From positions 2,731,296 to 2,795,295 of the forward strand of contig OX637292.1 of assembly GCA_951799445.1 (NCBI GenBank): a stretch of DNA of 64,000 nt. Direction: 5' to 3'. Both the position numbers and the translations under genes were made by a program. Numbering within the stretch: position 1 is the first letter of the stretch; every line of letters begins with the position of its first letter. Under the pieces are notes generated by a model that was given only the letters and a program-made list of their open reading frames with translations, was not told where the DNA came from and ran no database searches. The DNA comes from Pseudisothecium myosuroides (taxonomy: Eukaryota > Streptophyta > Bryopsida > Hypnales > Lembophyllaceae). This document shows positions 24,123-35,700 of this stretch, one piece after another.

Positions 24123-24860
24123 TCCCTAAAGGACCAAGTTGCGTTTTTTGGCAACATAGTGATTTTGGGCAGTTCACTACAATTGGAGTTTTTATTTTTT
24201 TTCTTTGAAAATTTTACACAAAATGTGCACAAGGAGTAGCTTTAAGGCCCAACAATTTTTGTAACTTTTGACTACATAGTTAAAAAGTTATTGCATGATC
24301 TGTGATTTTCTTTGAACTTTGGGCAGTCCGGGTAGCACAGAAAAATTCTTTAAAAATGACTTTTAAAAAAATAAAAAATTGAAATTGGTTCTTTATATTT
24401 ATATACACATGGGAAGCTTTGAATCATTCAATTCCGACCAATGAGTCAAAAGTTATGAGGAGTTTAAGTTTGTGGGTAGGTATGGTTTTCAAAGACTCCA
24501 TACCTACTCGTAAACTTAAACTCCTCATAACTTTTGACTCATTGGTTGGAATTGAATGATTCAAAGCTTCCCATGTGTATATAACTCTAAAGAACCAATT
24601 TCAATTTTTTATATTTTTAGAAGTCATTTTTAAAGAAATTTTCTGAGCTACCTAGACTGTCCAAAGTTCAAAGAAAATCACATATCATGCAATAACTTTT
24701 TAACTATGTAGTCAAAAGTTACAAAAATTATTGGGCCTTAAAAGCTACTCCTTGTGCACATTTGTGTAAAATTTTCAAAGTAAAAAAATAAAAATTCCAT
24801 TCGTAGTGAGCTGCCCAAAATCGCTATGTTGCCAATAAACGCAGCTTGGTCCTTTAAGGA
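24123..24860. mobile_element. TTAA-flanked foldback element, 738 bp
   Basis: TTAA at 24119-24122 and 24861-24864 flanks two arms of about 350 bp that are highly complementary. The ends read TCCCTAAAGGACCAAG and its inverted form CTTGGTCCTTTAAGGA. The arms contain CTTTGAATCATTCAATTCC, CAAAAGTTATGAGGAGTTTA and their complements around a centre near 24490. The termini match the 7.4-kb piggyBac-type element (CCCCTAAAGGACC), so this is interpreted as a non-autonomous derivative in which one end was duplicated in inverse orientation. Confidence 0.8.
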
Positions 24861-24869
24861 TTAATTGTG

Positions 24870-25125
24870 GTTGGTGGTCTCTGATTTTTTTAGATTTTGG
24901 TGCTAGAATCGAGGTAGATTTATTAGAGTGCAGTATAGGGTGCCCTAGGGAGTTGTACTTTGAAAATTTGTAGAAATTAGATGCCTTATCCAAAAATTCT
25001 ATGTTTTTTTTTTAAAATCCATGATTTTCAATTGCTAACATTAAAAAAATATTTTTTAAAGAAAAATATGCCTCCAACTATGCTGAATTGCTTAATTTGA
25101 CGGTTATGGGTGCTCCTACCTTATG
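24870..25125 (+). repeat. Dispersed family H, copy 2
   Basis: It shares AATTGCTAACATT, TGCCTCCAACTATGCTGAAT and GGGTGCTCCTACCTTA with 19040-19290 (same strand) and 28110-28380 (reverse). Non-coding. The end motif CCTACCTTA resembles the ends of the element at 49993-50326. Confidence 0.5.
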
Positions 25126-26261
25126 TGGAAGAAACGGCTTTTAGAATCAAACTTTGTTCCTTAATAACTTTTGCATATATTATCCAAATGTCACGTTCTC
25201 TGGTGCGTTCGAACCTCCTTTCACTTGCCAACAAGAACATATGAAAATTTGACCAATCTAATAATAGTAAATAGGCTCGATAGCAAAAAGTGGCAGTTTG
25301 GGGGGTACCTACCTTAAGCATTGTTTTCCTTCATTTGTTGGTTTTAGGTGTAGTCACCTTATGCTTTTCCCAAAACTAGCCGGGCGAGGGCCCTGGGCAG
25401 GCTTGGCTTCCCCCGCCCCCCATGTGCACATGACTCTGTGCATATTGTGTGGGAGTCGGTTGCAATTGACAGCCGCCCAGATCCGATTCTTCCCCTCTCT
25501 CCTCTGGAATGCAGCAAGTGAATGCACTCCCACCTCAGTCAGTCTTCACAAAACTCCCGCAGATATCAGCGCGCTCTGCTCTGCACTGGCTTGGAGGTTA
25601 GCAATCCATTTCAGGCCTCGCTGACCTCTGAGAAATGAGGGGATGGAAGAACTTGATTAGTTACTGCAGCTTTTGGAGATGGAGGCATTGGCTGCAGAAA
25701 CAACAGGGCCTGGAGTGCAGCGACCAGCTTCAAATGCGTACCATGTGCTCTCACCTAATATGGATCAAGAACATGGATCAAGATTGCCTTGCAGTTGATT
25801 CTTCATGAGCACAGTGGGAATCACTGCTTTCAATGACTTAAGGTAGGATCAAATAAGCGATTTCAGAACAGATGAAGAGCAGCGTGAAGCAATGGAAATT
25901 TTTCTCATGTAGAGAGATAAGAAATATTAGGATTGTGAAGTTTTCATAATTTTAGTATCAAAATTGAAATTACTATGAATTTTGGGAGGCAAAAAGTGCT
26001 CCGAACCCATTGCCACTCTCTAGTGTCTTCCAATTTCAATCATAGTCAAACTACTTTCCCACTCACTGCTTCCTACTATCTTGCTCACTAATGCTTGCGC
26101 ACTTTGGGACATGCGACATAATCTTAATTGTCCCAACCTTGAAAAGGAGAAAAACTGACACATTCCACGCTTGGGCACCCTTCCTGGTCTGAAATAGTGC
26201 ATCCTACATGTTTGCCATGGCTATGTGATCTAGAATGGGTGTTTCTACTTTATAATGCATA
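25126..26261. other. Low-copy block, no recognised gene
   Basis: 25340-25800 is GC-richer with a 108-codon frame (+, 25298-25624). It has no domain I recognise and its left part lies in repeat-like sequence. No gene is called. Confidence 0.35.
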
Positions 26262-27981
26262 CAATAGAACTTCTTTAAAGTGAACTTTTGTAAGCCAATA
26301 ACCTCTCTAAAGTGATATTAGTCCTTTGGTCCTGGCTTGGATGCATTGAAGATGTACAGTGGGGTCCCAATCAAAATGGCGTTTTCGAAATTGCAGGGAA
26401 GAAAATTTCAGTGTTGCCAACTTTGACAGCCTCCCGAGGGCTCAAAAATTGATCTTTGACTATGAAATTTTTATCATAGCATTATATTTAAGTTAATTAC
26501 AAGTGTACCAAATTTCAAGGCCAGATGATTTACAAAAAAAAAGATATTTAAAATCTCCCAACATGTGTAGCTGTGAGAAAAATTTCACTACTGCCAACTT
26601 TGACATCCTTCCAAGGATTGAAAAAAAATTCTTTTTTTATGAAATTTTTGGCATAGTACCATTATATGTTTATTACATGTGTGAAAAATTTCCAAAAGAC
26701 CAAAAGACCCCCACAAAAATAGATATTCAAAATCTCCCAACATGTGTAGTTGTGAGAAAAATTTCACTACTACCAACTTTGACACTATCCCAAGGGTTGA
26801 AAAATTGTTTATTTACCATGAAATTTTTATGATGAAATCATCTCTATGTTAATAACGTGTTTTCTAGATTTCAAGTTCAAAAGATTCACACAAAAAAAAT
26901 ATGCTAGTTCTACCAATGTGTACAGCTATGAGAAAAATTTCACTACTACCAACTTTGACACTATCCCAAGGGCTGAAAAAAAAACATTTTACCATGAAAT
27001 TTTTGGCATGAAACCATCTCTATATTGATAAAATGTATACCAAATTTCAAGGTCAAAAGAGTTACCAAAAAAAAGATATTCTAATAGTCTACCAACATGT
27101 GTAGCTATGAGAATGACTTTCTACATCCATCTATTTTTAACCCAAAAAATGACACTGTCCCAAGGGCTGAAAAAATTGTTCTCATAACTACACATGTTGG
27201 AAGAACTAGTATATTTTTTTTTGGGTGAATCTTTTGAACTTGAAATCTAGCAAACACGTTATTAACATAGAGATGATTTCATCATAAAAATTTCATGGTA
27301 AATAAACAATTTTTCAACCTTTGGGATAGTGTCAAAGTTGGTAGTAGTGAAATTTTTCTCACAACTACACATGTTGGGAGATTTTGAATATCTATTTTTG
27401 TGGGGGTCTTTTGGACTTGAAATTTTTCACACATGTAATCAACATATAATGGTACTATGCCAAAAATTTCATAAAAAAAGAATTTTTTTTCAGTCCTTGG
27501 AAGGATGTCAAAGTTGGCAGTAGTGAAATTTTTCTCACAGCTACACATGTTGGGAGATTTTAAATATCTTTTTTTTTGTAAATCATCTGGCCTTGAAATT
27601 TGCTACAAATATAATTAACTTAAATATAATGCTATGATAAAAATTTCATAGTCAAAAATCAATTTTTGAGCCCTCGGGAGGCTGTCAAAGTTGGCAGCAC
27701 TAAAATTTTCTTCCCTGCAATTTTGAAAACGCCATTTTGATTGGGACCTTACTATACAAAAGAAGAAAAAAAACAAAAAAACAAAAAAACTTTCATTGAA
27801 TTTGGAATTTAGGTGTCACTTTGGTGAACGTGACTTCAATCCAAGAGCGCCTAAAAATTGTAGCCCACTGAGAAAATCTTCAAACGACATTAATATCGTA
27901 GCCCCTCTCTAAAGCAATAACCTTTCTAATGTAATATTCTCCTCCAGTCCCAGGGCTATTATTGTAATAGAAATTCTATTG
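26262..27981. mobile_element. TA-flanked MITE interrupted by another TA-flanked element
   Basis: The termini CAATAGAACTTCT (left) and, inverted, CAATAGAATTTCT (right) are flanked by TA (26260-26261 and 27982-27983). The same end motif occurs in the 152-bp MITE at 48953. Without the nested 1.4-kb element it would be about 320 bp. TA duplications and an A-rich end of this form are typical of Tc1/mariner/pogo-type MITEs. Confidence 0.6.
26357..27754. mobile_element. Nested foldback with internal ~177-bp repeat units, TA-flanked
   Basis: The ends CAGTGGGGTCCCAATCAAAA and (minus strand from the right) TAGTAAGGTCCCAATCAAAA are followed by TGGCGTTTTC; TA borders both (26355-26356 and 27755-27756). 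The left arm carries about four to five direct units near 26405, 26578, 26757, 26934 and 27110, each with AATTTCACTACTACCAACTT, a CAAGG[A/G]CTGAAAAA segment and CCAACATGTGTAGCT. The right arm (27190-27750) holds the inverse of the first units. Open frames of up to 109 codons are by-products of the repeat units, not genes. Likely a Tc1/mariner-type non-autonomous element (inferred). Confidence 0.7.
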
Positions 27982-27983
27982 TA

Positions 27984-29339
27984 CTAGAGAGCCCCTTCCT
28001 TTCTTAGTTCACGTCACAGTTTGAAGTCCGGAGTAGGACTTGGGAAACTGAGTTGTTGATAATGTCTCAATCACTAGTCACAAATCTAGTTAAATTTTGC
28101 AATATTTTTACTTGGAAAATCCTACAACTAAGGTGGGAACACCTAAAATCATCAAAATAAGCAATTCAGCATAGTTGGAGGCACTCTTTTCTTAGAAAAA
28201 AAATATTTTGTCGTATTAGCAATTAAAAAATCTGAATTAAAAAAAAATTGAATTTTTGGATATGACATGTAATTTCTATGAATTTTCAAAGTGGAACTCC
28301 CTAGGCCACTAAAACAATCACATAGCTTGATCCTGAAACCAAAATATAAAGAAATCAATAGTCAACCAATTGCAATTAGATGTGGGAATAATTTAATGAC
28401 ACTTTTGAGGACTCTTTTGATGGAAGTCTATTTGTTAGGAGTAAGTACAAGGATGGTTTCGGGAGCCTTCAGTCTATATGTCCATTGAAATTGAAGGGCT
28501 AAAACCATGTCGTTTTTGCCTCATTCTGCATCAAAATTGACATTAGGGAGACAAAGTGCGAAAGACTTGGTCTGTGGGGGAACAAGTCAATCCCCATCCA
28601 CGAGGTCATTGAATACTTGGATTTCAACATAGGTCACAGATGTGGAATTGGGGTGGCTTAAACCCATTCTAGCTTTGATGTCCGTTTTGCTATCCATGGC
28701 TATCAACTTAGGTTAGCCATTATCTTGGATCTCTTACCTTGGAGCAATCAACCGTCTCTCTCTCCTTTACTACCTTGTTGCATTGCCTTCATTTTCCTCT
28801 GCCACCCTAGATCTTGGAGTAAGGAAGGAAGTCCTAAAATAGCTCAAGCTCTTAAAGCATTCTCTAACATTGAGGTACATATTGCTTTCTTCAATGTACT
28901 AGTTGTATTTGTCAATGCACCAACAATGAACATATCAAGGGATGAACACTTTTAATGACATATGTGATTTTAACTCAAAATTTGTAACTACTTCCTCAAA
29001 GGTTCAAAAATTATGAAACAACTTTTGTTAAATGTCACTTTTATTTATTCTCACAAGTGAAATTAGGAAAAAATTAGAGAAGTTGCAACTTCTTTGATAC
29101 ATAAATTTTTGACATTGGCAAAAGTCAACCAAAAAATTATAATGATAGCACTTTTGATTCACAAATCATTTGTCATGGTAGCTTTCTATGCGTGTTTTAT
29201 TTGACCCTTGAGATAAAGCAAGCACAACTGAGTTCAATGTTTAAATTTCTAAGCGGGGATGTTTAGACTATGTCCAATTGGCCTTTCAAGTAGTGGACAA
29301 GTTACTATTAATTGGTCTCAAGTATCCCAAATCTTACTT
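27984..29339. other. Intergenic DNA with family H copy 3
   Basis: 28110-28380 is a minus-strand copy of family H (reverse complement shares AATTGCTTATTTTG and TGCCTCCAACTATGCTGAAT). The remainder, 28380-29339, has no recognised content; a 76-codon frame at 28725-28955 is not supported. Confidence 0.4.
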
Positions 29340-30962
29340 AAGGATTGTTGCAAGAAATACATGTTGTTTCTGTCTCAAAATGGCCTATTTGAGTGACTTT
29401 TGGAATAAAAATTTTAAAATTAAAATAAAATATGAATAATTTGTAAAGCATTCTAGATATTACACTGTAATAGTTTAGGCCTAGAAAAAATTATCCCTAA
29501 AAGTTATGCGCAAAAAAAGAGTGATGGAAAATAACAAGAAAATAGATCTTTTGATGTTTGAAGTTTAGAAAAAAATTGAAAAATTGAAAAAAATAAACTA
29601 AAAAATTCATTTTTCCTAACTTGAAGATTCTCCTTTTCAACCATTTGCATCATTGGAAAAAAAATGTGTTCTTTGCATTTGTGCACAAAAGTAGTACACT
29701 TTGAGCACATGTGGAAGTTGGACACTTTATTATTATTTTTAAATCTCTTTATGGCCTTGTATAACTTTAACCCCTAAAGGCCCAAAGTCCCCTCGGGGGA
29801 CACTTGGGATTTCGGGCAGGCTCGTTCGACCTGAAATTTCAACCTGATTTTTTGAAACTTTTTTTTAAGATAGGAGATCACATTAGCTTTCTAAAAATAT
29901 ATATTTTTTTAAAATCGGTGCCCGGGAGCAAAAGTTATGTCACCCAAAGTCAAAAAAGCAGTTCGCCGGGCAGGAAAAAAAAAGCACAAAAAAATGAATT
30001 TTTTTAATTTTTTAATTTTTCCTCAAAGATTATGTTTTTGTCTACATCTGAAGCTTTGATTCATTCTATTTGGACTAAAAATGAGAAAGTTATGGATAAT
30101 CTTGTTTTTCGGGCAATCTAAGCGTCTTATTCAAAAAACAACTTATAAAATTCATTTTTGAATTCTTTTTTTTTTTTTTGAAAAGGTTAAGTTTGTTTGC
30201 AAGAACAATCCCACCTTTGGGATTATGGTTTTTTAATTCCATCTAAGAGCTATTGAAGATTTAGTGTTTTGTTCAATTTTGGACCTACTTCTACTTTAAA
30301 AAAAAATTATGTGTGAAAATCAAGTTTTGACATTCTGAAAAAAATTTCCCCGACTTTCAACTCAAATGCTCAACATAAAAAAATTTAACTTTATGGTGTG
30401 TAGTGCAAAAAAAATCCACAAATGGCCGTCAAAGTCATCTGAAATTGCAAACCAGAGTTCAAGAAACTTCTTTTTCCAACTTCAAATGCTAATATCTTCC
30501 AATTCGTACAGTCAAACTTCATGAAATTTTTACCACATGATTTGAGACAAGTGAAGTCTAAGATCCTACAATTATATTCTTAAGAAAAAAAAATTGGATT
30601 TAGGGAGTGGTCGCAGCAGAAATGGCAGTTTCAGAGGTTTTGGAGCCAAAAAATGCCTTGGGCCTTTAGGCGTAAATAAAAGTCCTTTCATTCCAATTTT
30701 GTCATATTCAAATTTGCACTTTTAGGTCAAAAATAATACTATCTCCCCCCCCCAAAATGGACAAGGTAGACATCTAATTGGAGGTTGTTTAAAAATAATA
30801 AATTAATTTCCAAAAATTGAAAAAATTACTCAATGTCTATACTACCATATGTACCTTTATTTCGTACAAAAATGGTGCATGATGCGACATTATGAGCAAA
30901 AAACCACCTGTCCAAGGCATAGAAGACAGAAAAAAGGATAGGTGTTTCTTGCAATCACCCTT
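29340..30962 (-). mobile_element. Q-family element split by a TTAA element
   Basis: The ends AAGGATTGTTGCAAGAAATA (left) and GGTGTTTCTTGCAATCACCC (right) are the inverted Q termini. 29340-29766 and 30676-30962 together align, on the minus strand, with the uninterrupted Q element at 56763-57474. The break falls exactly at the TTAA element 29771-30672: the host sequence TATAACTTTA...(A)TAAAAGTCCTT matches TATAACTTTAGTAGAACTCCTT in the intact copy. Non-coding. Confidence 0.8.
29771..30672 (+). mobile_element. Non-autonomous piggyBac-type element, 902 bp, nested
   Basis: TTAA (29767-29770) precedes CCCCTAAAGGCCCAAAG. The right end is CTTGGGCCTTTAGGCG, followed by TAA where TTAA is expected (one base apparently lost). 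The left 150 bp (CTCGGGGGACACTTGGGATT, TCGGGCAGG, TTTTTTGAAACTTTTTTT) and the right 250 bp (AATATCTTCCAATTCGTACAG, GCAGCAGAAATGGCAGTTT) match the corresponding ends of the 7.4-kb element and of 46085-47013. No coding capacity. Confidence 0.8.
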
Positions 30963-31157
30963 AAAGTGGTTAGAATTTGCAAATGTTAGGTTCTTTTGGA
31001 TTTCATTTCAAGTTAAAAAGGAAAATTCAAGGACCAAAGTTTTGTTCCTAGTTTTTGAATTTCAGTTGCCTAGATTGAATTGTTCAAGTTCCAAAAAGAT
31101 CTCCCACTCTTTAATTGAACAATCCTAGCTTGAATTAGAGGAGTTCGAAGCTTTAGA

Positions 31158-31382
31158 CACTATAAGAAAAAGGGGTGTTTTAAGTGAGTTTTTAAATATA
31201 GTCTTAGATATAGGATTATAAGTAATGACCTTTAAGGCAATTTTCAACACAATTTTACTAAGAACACATGTATTTTTAGTAAAATTGTGCTGAAAATTGC
31301 CTTAAAGGTCATTACTTATAATCCTATATCTAAGACTATACTTAAACTGAACTCACTTAAAACACCCCTTTCTCTTGTAGTA
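31158..31382. mobile_element. CACTA-like foldback MITE, 225 bp, AGA target duplication
   Basis: The left end CACTATAAGAAAAAGGGGTG and the right end CACCCCTTTCTCTTGTAGTA are inverted; CACTA(C/T)AAGAAAA is the classic CACTA (En/Spm) terminus. The flanks read AGA on both sides (31155-31157 and 31383-31385), the 3-bp duplication expected of CACTA elements. The arms are almost perfectly complementary for over 100 bp (for example CCTTTAAGGCAATTTTC and TATAGTCTTAGATATAGGAT with their complements), so it is effectively one long hairpin. Confidence 0.8.
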
Positions 31383-31689
31383 AGATGACTTTGAATCATT
31401 GAAACTTCAGTCATCTAAGGCTTTCTTCTATTTTTTTATTTATTTTATTTTCTAGTGGAATTGTGCTTCTAAGACTTAGTCCTTTCTTAGAATTGCATAT
31501 GTTCCTAATTTCATTTTAACCCCTAAAGGACCGTTGTCTGTTCGGGGGACAAAAGTGATTTCGGGCATGTACCTACGGGAGTTTGTATTTTCAATTTTTT
31601 TTTTGAAACTTTTTCAGGGAGTGCAGAATGAAGAGAGCTACTTGCGGGTCAAAAAATTTCTTGATTTGGAGCATCTCGCAAGAAGTTAC

Positions 31690-32080
31690 GACATTTTTTC
31701 TGGAAAACGGGGGAGGAGGGGCAGAACGGGCAGGGTCTGTGACCACTCCCAGTGACTTGACTGTGAGTCGGGCTGGGAGGGAGGGCAACAAGTCGGGTAG
31801 CTGGGGGAAGGGGCTGAAATGATGGGGCTCCCTGACAGGCGCTGCGGGCGCGACAGCCAGGGGCCTGGCAACGCCTGCGAGAGCTCACCTTCTGCCTGCG
31901 GGAGCTTGCTGAAGGTGGGCCTGCCCCCACCTGCGGCTCTGCCAGCGGCTCCGCCGGCAGGGGGCCACTTGCGAGGCCGGCAGGCACCCAGCGGACGATA
32001 GCAAGGTCGGCGCAACGCAAGCTGGGTCGGCGACCACAGGCCCCGTGCCTGCGTAGTACCTACGCCGCCGCCGGGTCTGC
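31690..32080. other. GC-rich subterminal island of the piggyBac-type element
   Basis: Strongly GC-rich, CpG-containing block in an AT-rich element, starting about 170 bp from the left TIR. Long open frames on both strands (up to 137 codons) reflect lack of AT-rich stops rather than genes. It precedes the inferred first exon by about 640 bp, so it may hold the transposase promoter (inference). Confidence 0.5.
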
Positions 32081-32717
32081 GGGGAACTCCTTTGCTCATG
32101 AAGGAGGGGCGTCCTTGGCCAATTAGAAAATTGGATTTCTCTAGCGGCTTCCATTCAAGGCGTCATTTTTGTGGAATTGAAATGTGGATGTGCGCTTATT
32201 CTATAGCGTCAATTTTTTTTGGAAACTGAGAAGTGTTAAAAAACTGTATGTAATTCATGAAGTCAAAGTTGTTGTTGGAAATTCTAGCTTCGATTGCACT
32301 TACAAGCATTGAATTCAAGCCTACCAACAAAGAGACTACTCATACAGCACAAGCTACGAAAGAATGACCTACGAAACTACCTCCTGTGTCTGCATGACAA
32401 CTGGATTATTTTCCACATATCATGAACAATTAGTCATAATTGCAGTACAACATGCATGCTTTCTCTCCCAACATGAACTGCTGATTTCTTGCCGTCTCTT
32501 TGCAACCACGAAATTGTAGCAATTCTCTTTTGCAATTGTTGAGGTCCATAATGACAATGTTCATGTTGTGAGCAGTCTTGCATTTTGCCTTTCTGTGCTT
32601 GGGTTTCTTTGTGTTTCAATTCGTCAACATTGTGTGAGTTTGTCATAGAAGAAGTACATGAGTCGAGTTCAGAAGGGGTGAGATTCGTGTTGTACATCTA
32701 CATTCCTTGCAGGAGTC

Positions 32718-35700
32718 ATGCCGAGGTGTAGGAAAGCAGTTTCAGACTCGAACCAGGTGAGCAATTCATGAAAATCAGCATTACGAAGTAGATGACGAAG
32801 CTGGCAGTTCGAATTCCTTATTCCCATAGTGAGAATGCACGTTGCCTGTCTGCAGCTGGCATGGGACGGTCTCCCTGTGAGGTGGAGCTGTCGCCTCATT
32901 GGTCAGCAAGCTTCTTGCAGCACCGATCCTCTTCCTGCATTCACTTCTGCAAATCCTGAAACATCTCCGCCATTATCGCCATATAGTAGTTATCCTACGC
33001 CTTTACATGTACCTCCCGTAGCAGATTCTGTCACTGGTTTCATGGAGGACACTTCCGACAGAGAAATTGGCAAATTGGATCCAGGTTTCGTCAACAGTCA
33101 AGAACCTTTGGGGACCGGTTTGAATTCCTCTGCTGACGAACTATCAGAGGATGAATTTTTTGAGGGCCAATACGCAGATCCAGAGACCAAATCATTGGAG
33201 GAATTGATCTGGCCTCCGGAGATGCTCCTAAATCACATTACCGGCTTGAATTTCCAACATGGACAGCACAGAGCGCGTGGACGTCGACGATGTCCGAACA
33301 GCGCAGCTGACGTCGACGAGGGAGACTTCCATGACCGGCAAGTCCGGTCGGCGGATCGGCCTTCCAGCAGTTGAGCTGCACAGGAGCCATCGGAGGTCCA
33401 CGACGATGACCGCGAGCGCCTGGGGAGAGAGTCGGCAGGTGCGACGAGTCCTTCGACTCCGGCAGGTATGACTGACAGCCTCTGCCCTCTGTGCTCTTAT
33501 TATTTTAATTTTTTTAATTTGCCTTCTCCTCGAGTCTTGGAAGTCAGAAACCTTTGCTGTGAATATGGGTATGCTGTCATTCTAGTTTTCCATGTTTCAA
33601 GAAAAAATTGAAACTGCCTTCATGTATGTCAAGCTCTGGAGAAAATAATTTAAGAGTTTTCCCCCGGTCTATGCATTAGTCCATGACATTGAAGCTAAGG
33701 AAGACAAAAAATGTTCTATGATTTCTCTATGTGTTCGTAGGGGAAACACTTCAAAACTCTTCTGGCTTTTCTCCATGTCCTTGTACAAAAAGAATCGAAA
33801 CCGAGTGTTTTTGTATAATTTGTCCATGTGTTTCAATAAGAAATAAAGGCAAATTTCAGAGTATTTTTTGATGTCCTTGTGAAGGGAAAAAAACAGGGTC
33901 CTCTTCTAAGAAAATCATGACTGTAACGCATACAAATGACTTCATGTGGTTCATAACAAAGCTTGAAATGGGCGTACGTGCAGCACGACATGTGCTATTT
34001 GTTCATTGGTGCAAAATTGCAAAGAAAGGACTCAGAACTTTTTATTTCTTTGGCTACCAATCATAGAGCAATAGTAAATTATGAAATCACCTCATTCAGA
34101 ATGGAAATCGAATTATTGACATGCACTTCACAGTAATGTGATATTCTCTATCCAATCTGTGCATGAATACTGGAATTTGGAGCACCACTATAACTTTTTG
34201 TATTGCCACTTTGAGATATCATGAAAATATATGTATAAGAACCCGGATGCAGTCGTCGTAGTGTAGAAGAACACGAAGTTCATTTGCACTGAGCTTGTAG
34301 CAGCCAGGGTTTCTTTCAGGACTTTGTATTGTCGAATTTTCCAAGGGTAAAATTAGTTGCCTATAGAGTGGCAACAAATCATGACTTTCTTGTATGAAAA
34401 AAATCCAATTGATAATAGAAGGGAACTGAATTCTAAAGATGCAACTTGAATATAGTGAAATTTACATGTGATATGTGCTACTATGATATTTTCTATTCAA
34501 TGTGTGCATTATTGTTTGCGCCTGAAGCACATTGAGAACATTATGTTTGGCACATTAGATCTTTGTAAAAATAGGGAAAACCGCACTACTAGGGTTTCAT
34601 TCTTCTTTGGCTTATTTGTCGAATGGAGCACTGGACAACTGTAGTTTTCTTAGGAGTTGGGAAAACATGCTGTGCTTGCTCAAGTTTATAATTAGAGGAA
34701 AAGTAAATCGTTGATGCCATGAAGGCATAGAACTTGCAAATAGAATTAGGGACTACTGCCATATGCTACTTTGGTTTAATTTGTCAAACGTGTGCATAAA
34801 TTCTCACATTTCAAATAGCAAAATCATATGTTCAACCTTATTTGTCTTCCACCGTCAACTTTTTGAGTGCCGTAAGCAAAAAACACATTTTCTCTTTCAA
34901 ACTTAGAATTTGTGAAGAATACAAGTATTGACATAGTATGAGGTACGAGAGGTCCACATTTGAACTTCAACTATAATATTATCCCCATCGTCTTTCTTTA
35001 CTGTTCTTTTTGTGTTATTTTCAAATGAATTTGTGTTTGTTTGCTAGCCTTTCATGAGTAGATTTTGTAATTGTCTTGTTCATAGAAACAGAATTAATTT
35101 GACCAAGGAAAAAAAAATGTCGGCATACATTTCTATATATAATTTCGACAATGTTTTAATGTTTTTTATGACCTCTACGATTGTAGCATTCGAAAACATT
35201 GAAAATTGTTCCTACATGTATCCGATACGTAATATCACATTAGCACATATCACATGTCCGTAAATGTCTTGTCGTGGACGTGCTTGTAATTCCCCCCCCC
35301 CCATGGATGACACAATTCTAGAAGGGAACTCTATGTTATTGTCCTCTACCAATTATCTAGTGCAATTTCACAGTAAATAATCACAATAGCACGTGTTGTA
35401 TGTACCATAGAAAACCTTTTGCACTTTCAAACTTTTGCTTAGAGTATCCTAATGTCGCGTTCTTTAGTGCATTGGAATCTCGTACCGCTTGCCGAGCGTG
35501 GAACAATGAATAAATGAATGCCCCATTATCTCTTCCACATTGGAATCCGATTCTCGTGCATCAGAAAATACTCCCCAGTAGAGAGGAAGAGGTGGTTCAC
35601 TCAGAGCCGTTCAGAAATGGAACTTCCTTTTATGCACATCCACTGCATCATTGATTGTTATAGTATGGAAAGAATACGTATTTTCTGAAATGAGGAACTC

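Noticed and set aside
26503..27548. Repeated ORFs with MCSCEKNFTTANFDILPR
   Set aside because: They arise from the ~177-bp repeat units and appear on both strands by palindromy; not genes.
31649..32099. Long minus-strand frames (123 and 137 codons) in the GC island
   Set aside because: Both strands are open because the block lacks AT-rich stops; proline/glycine/arginine-rich products with no domain.
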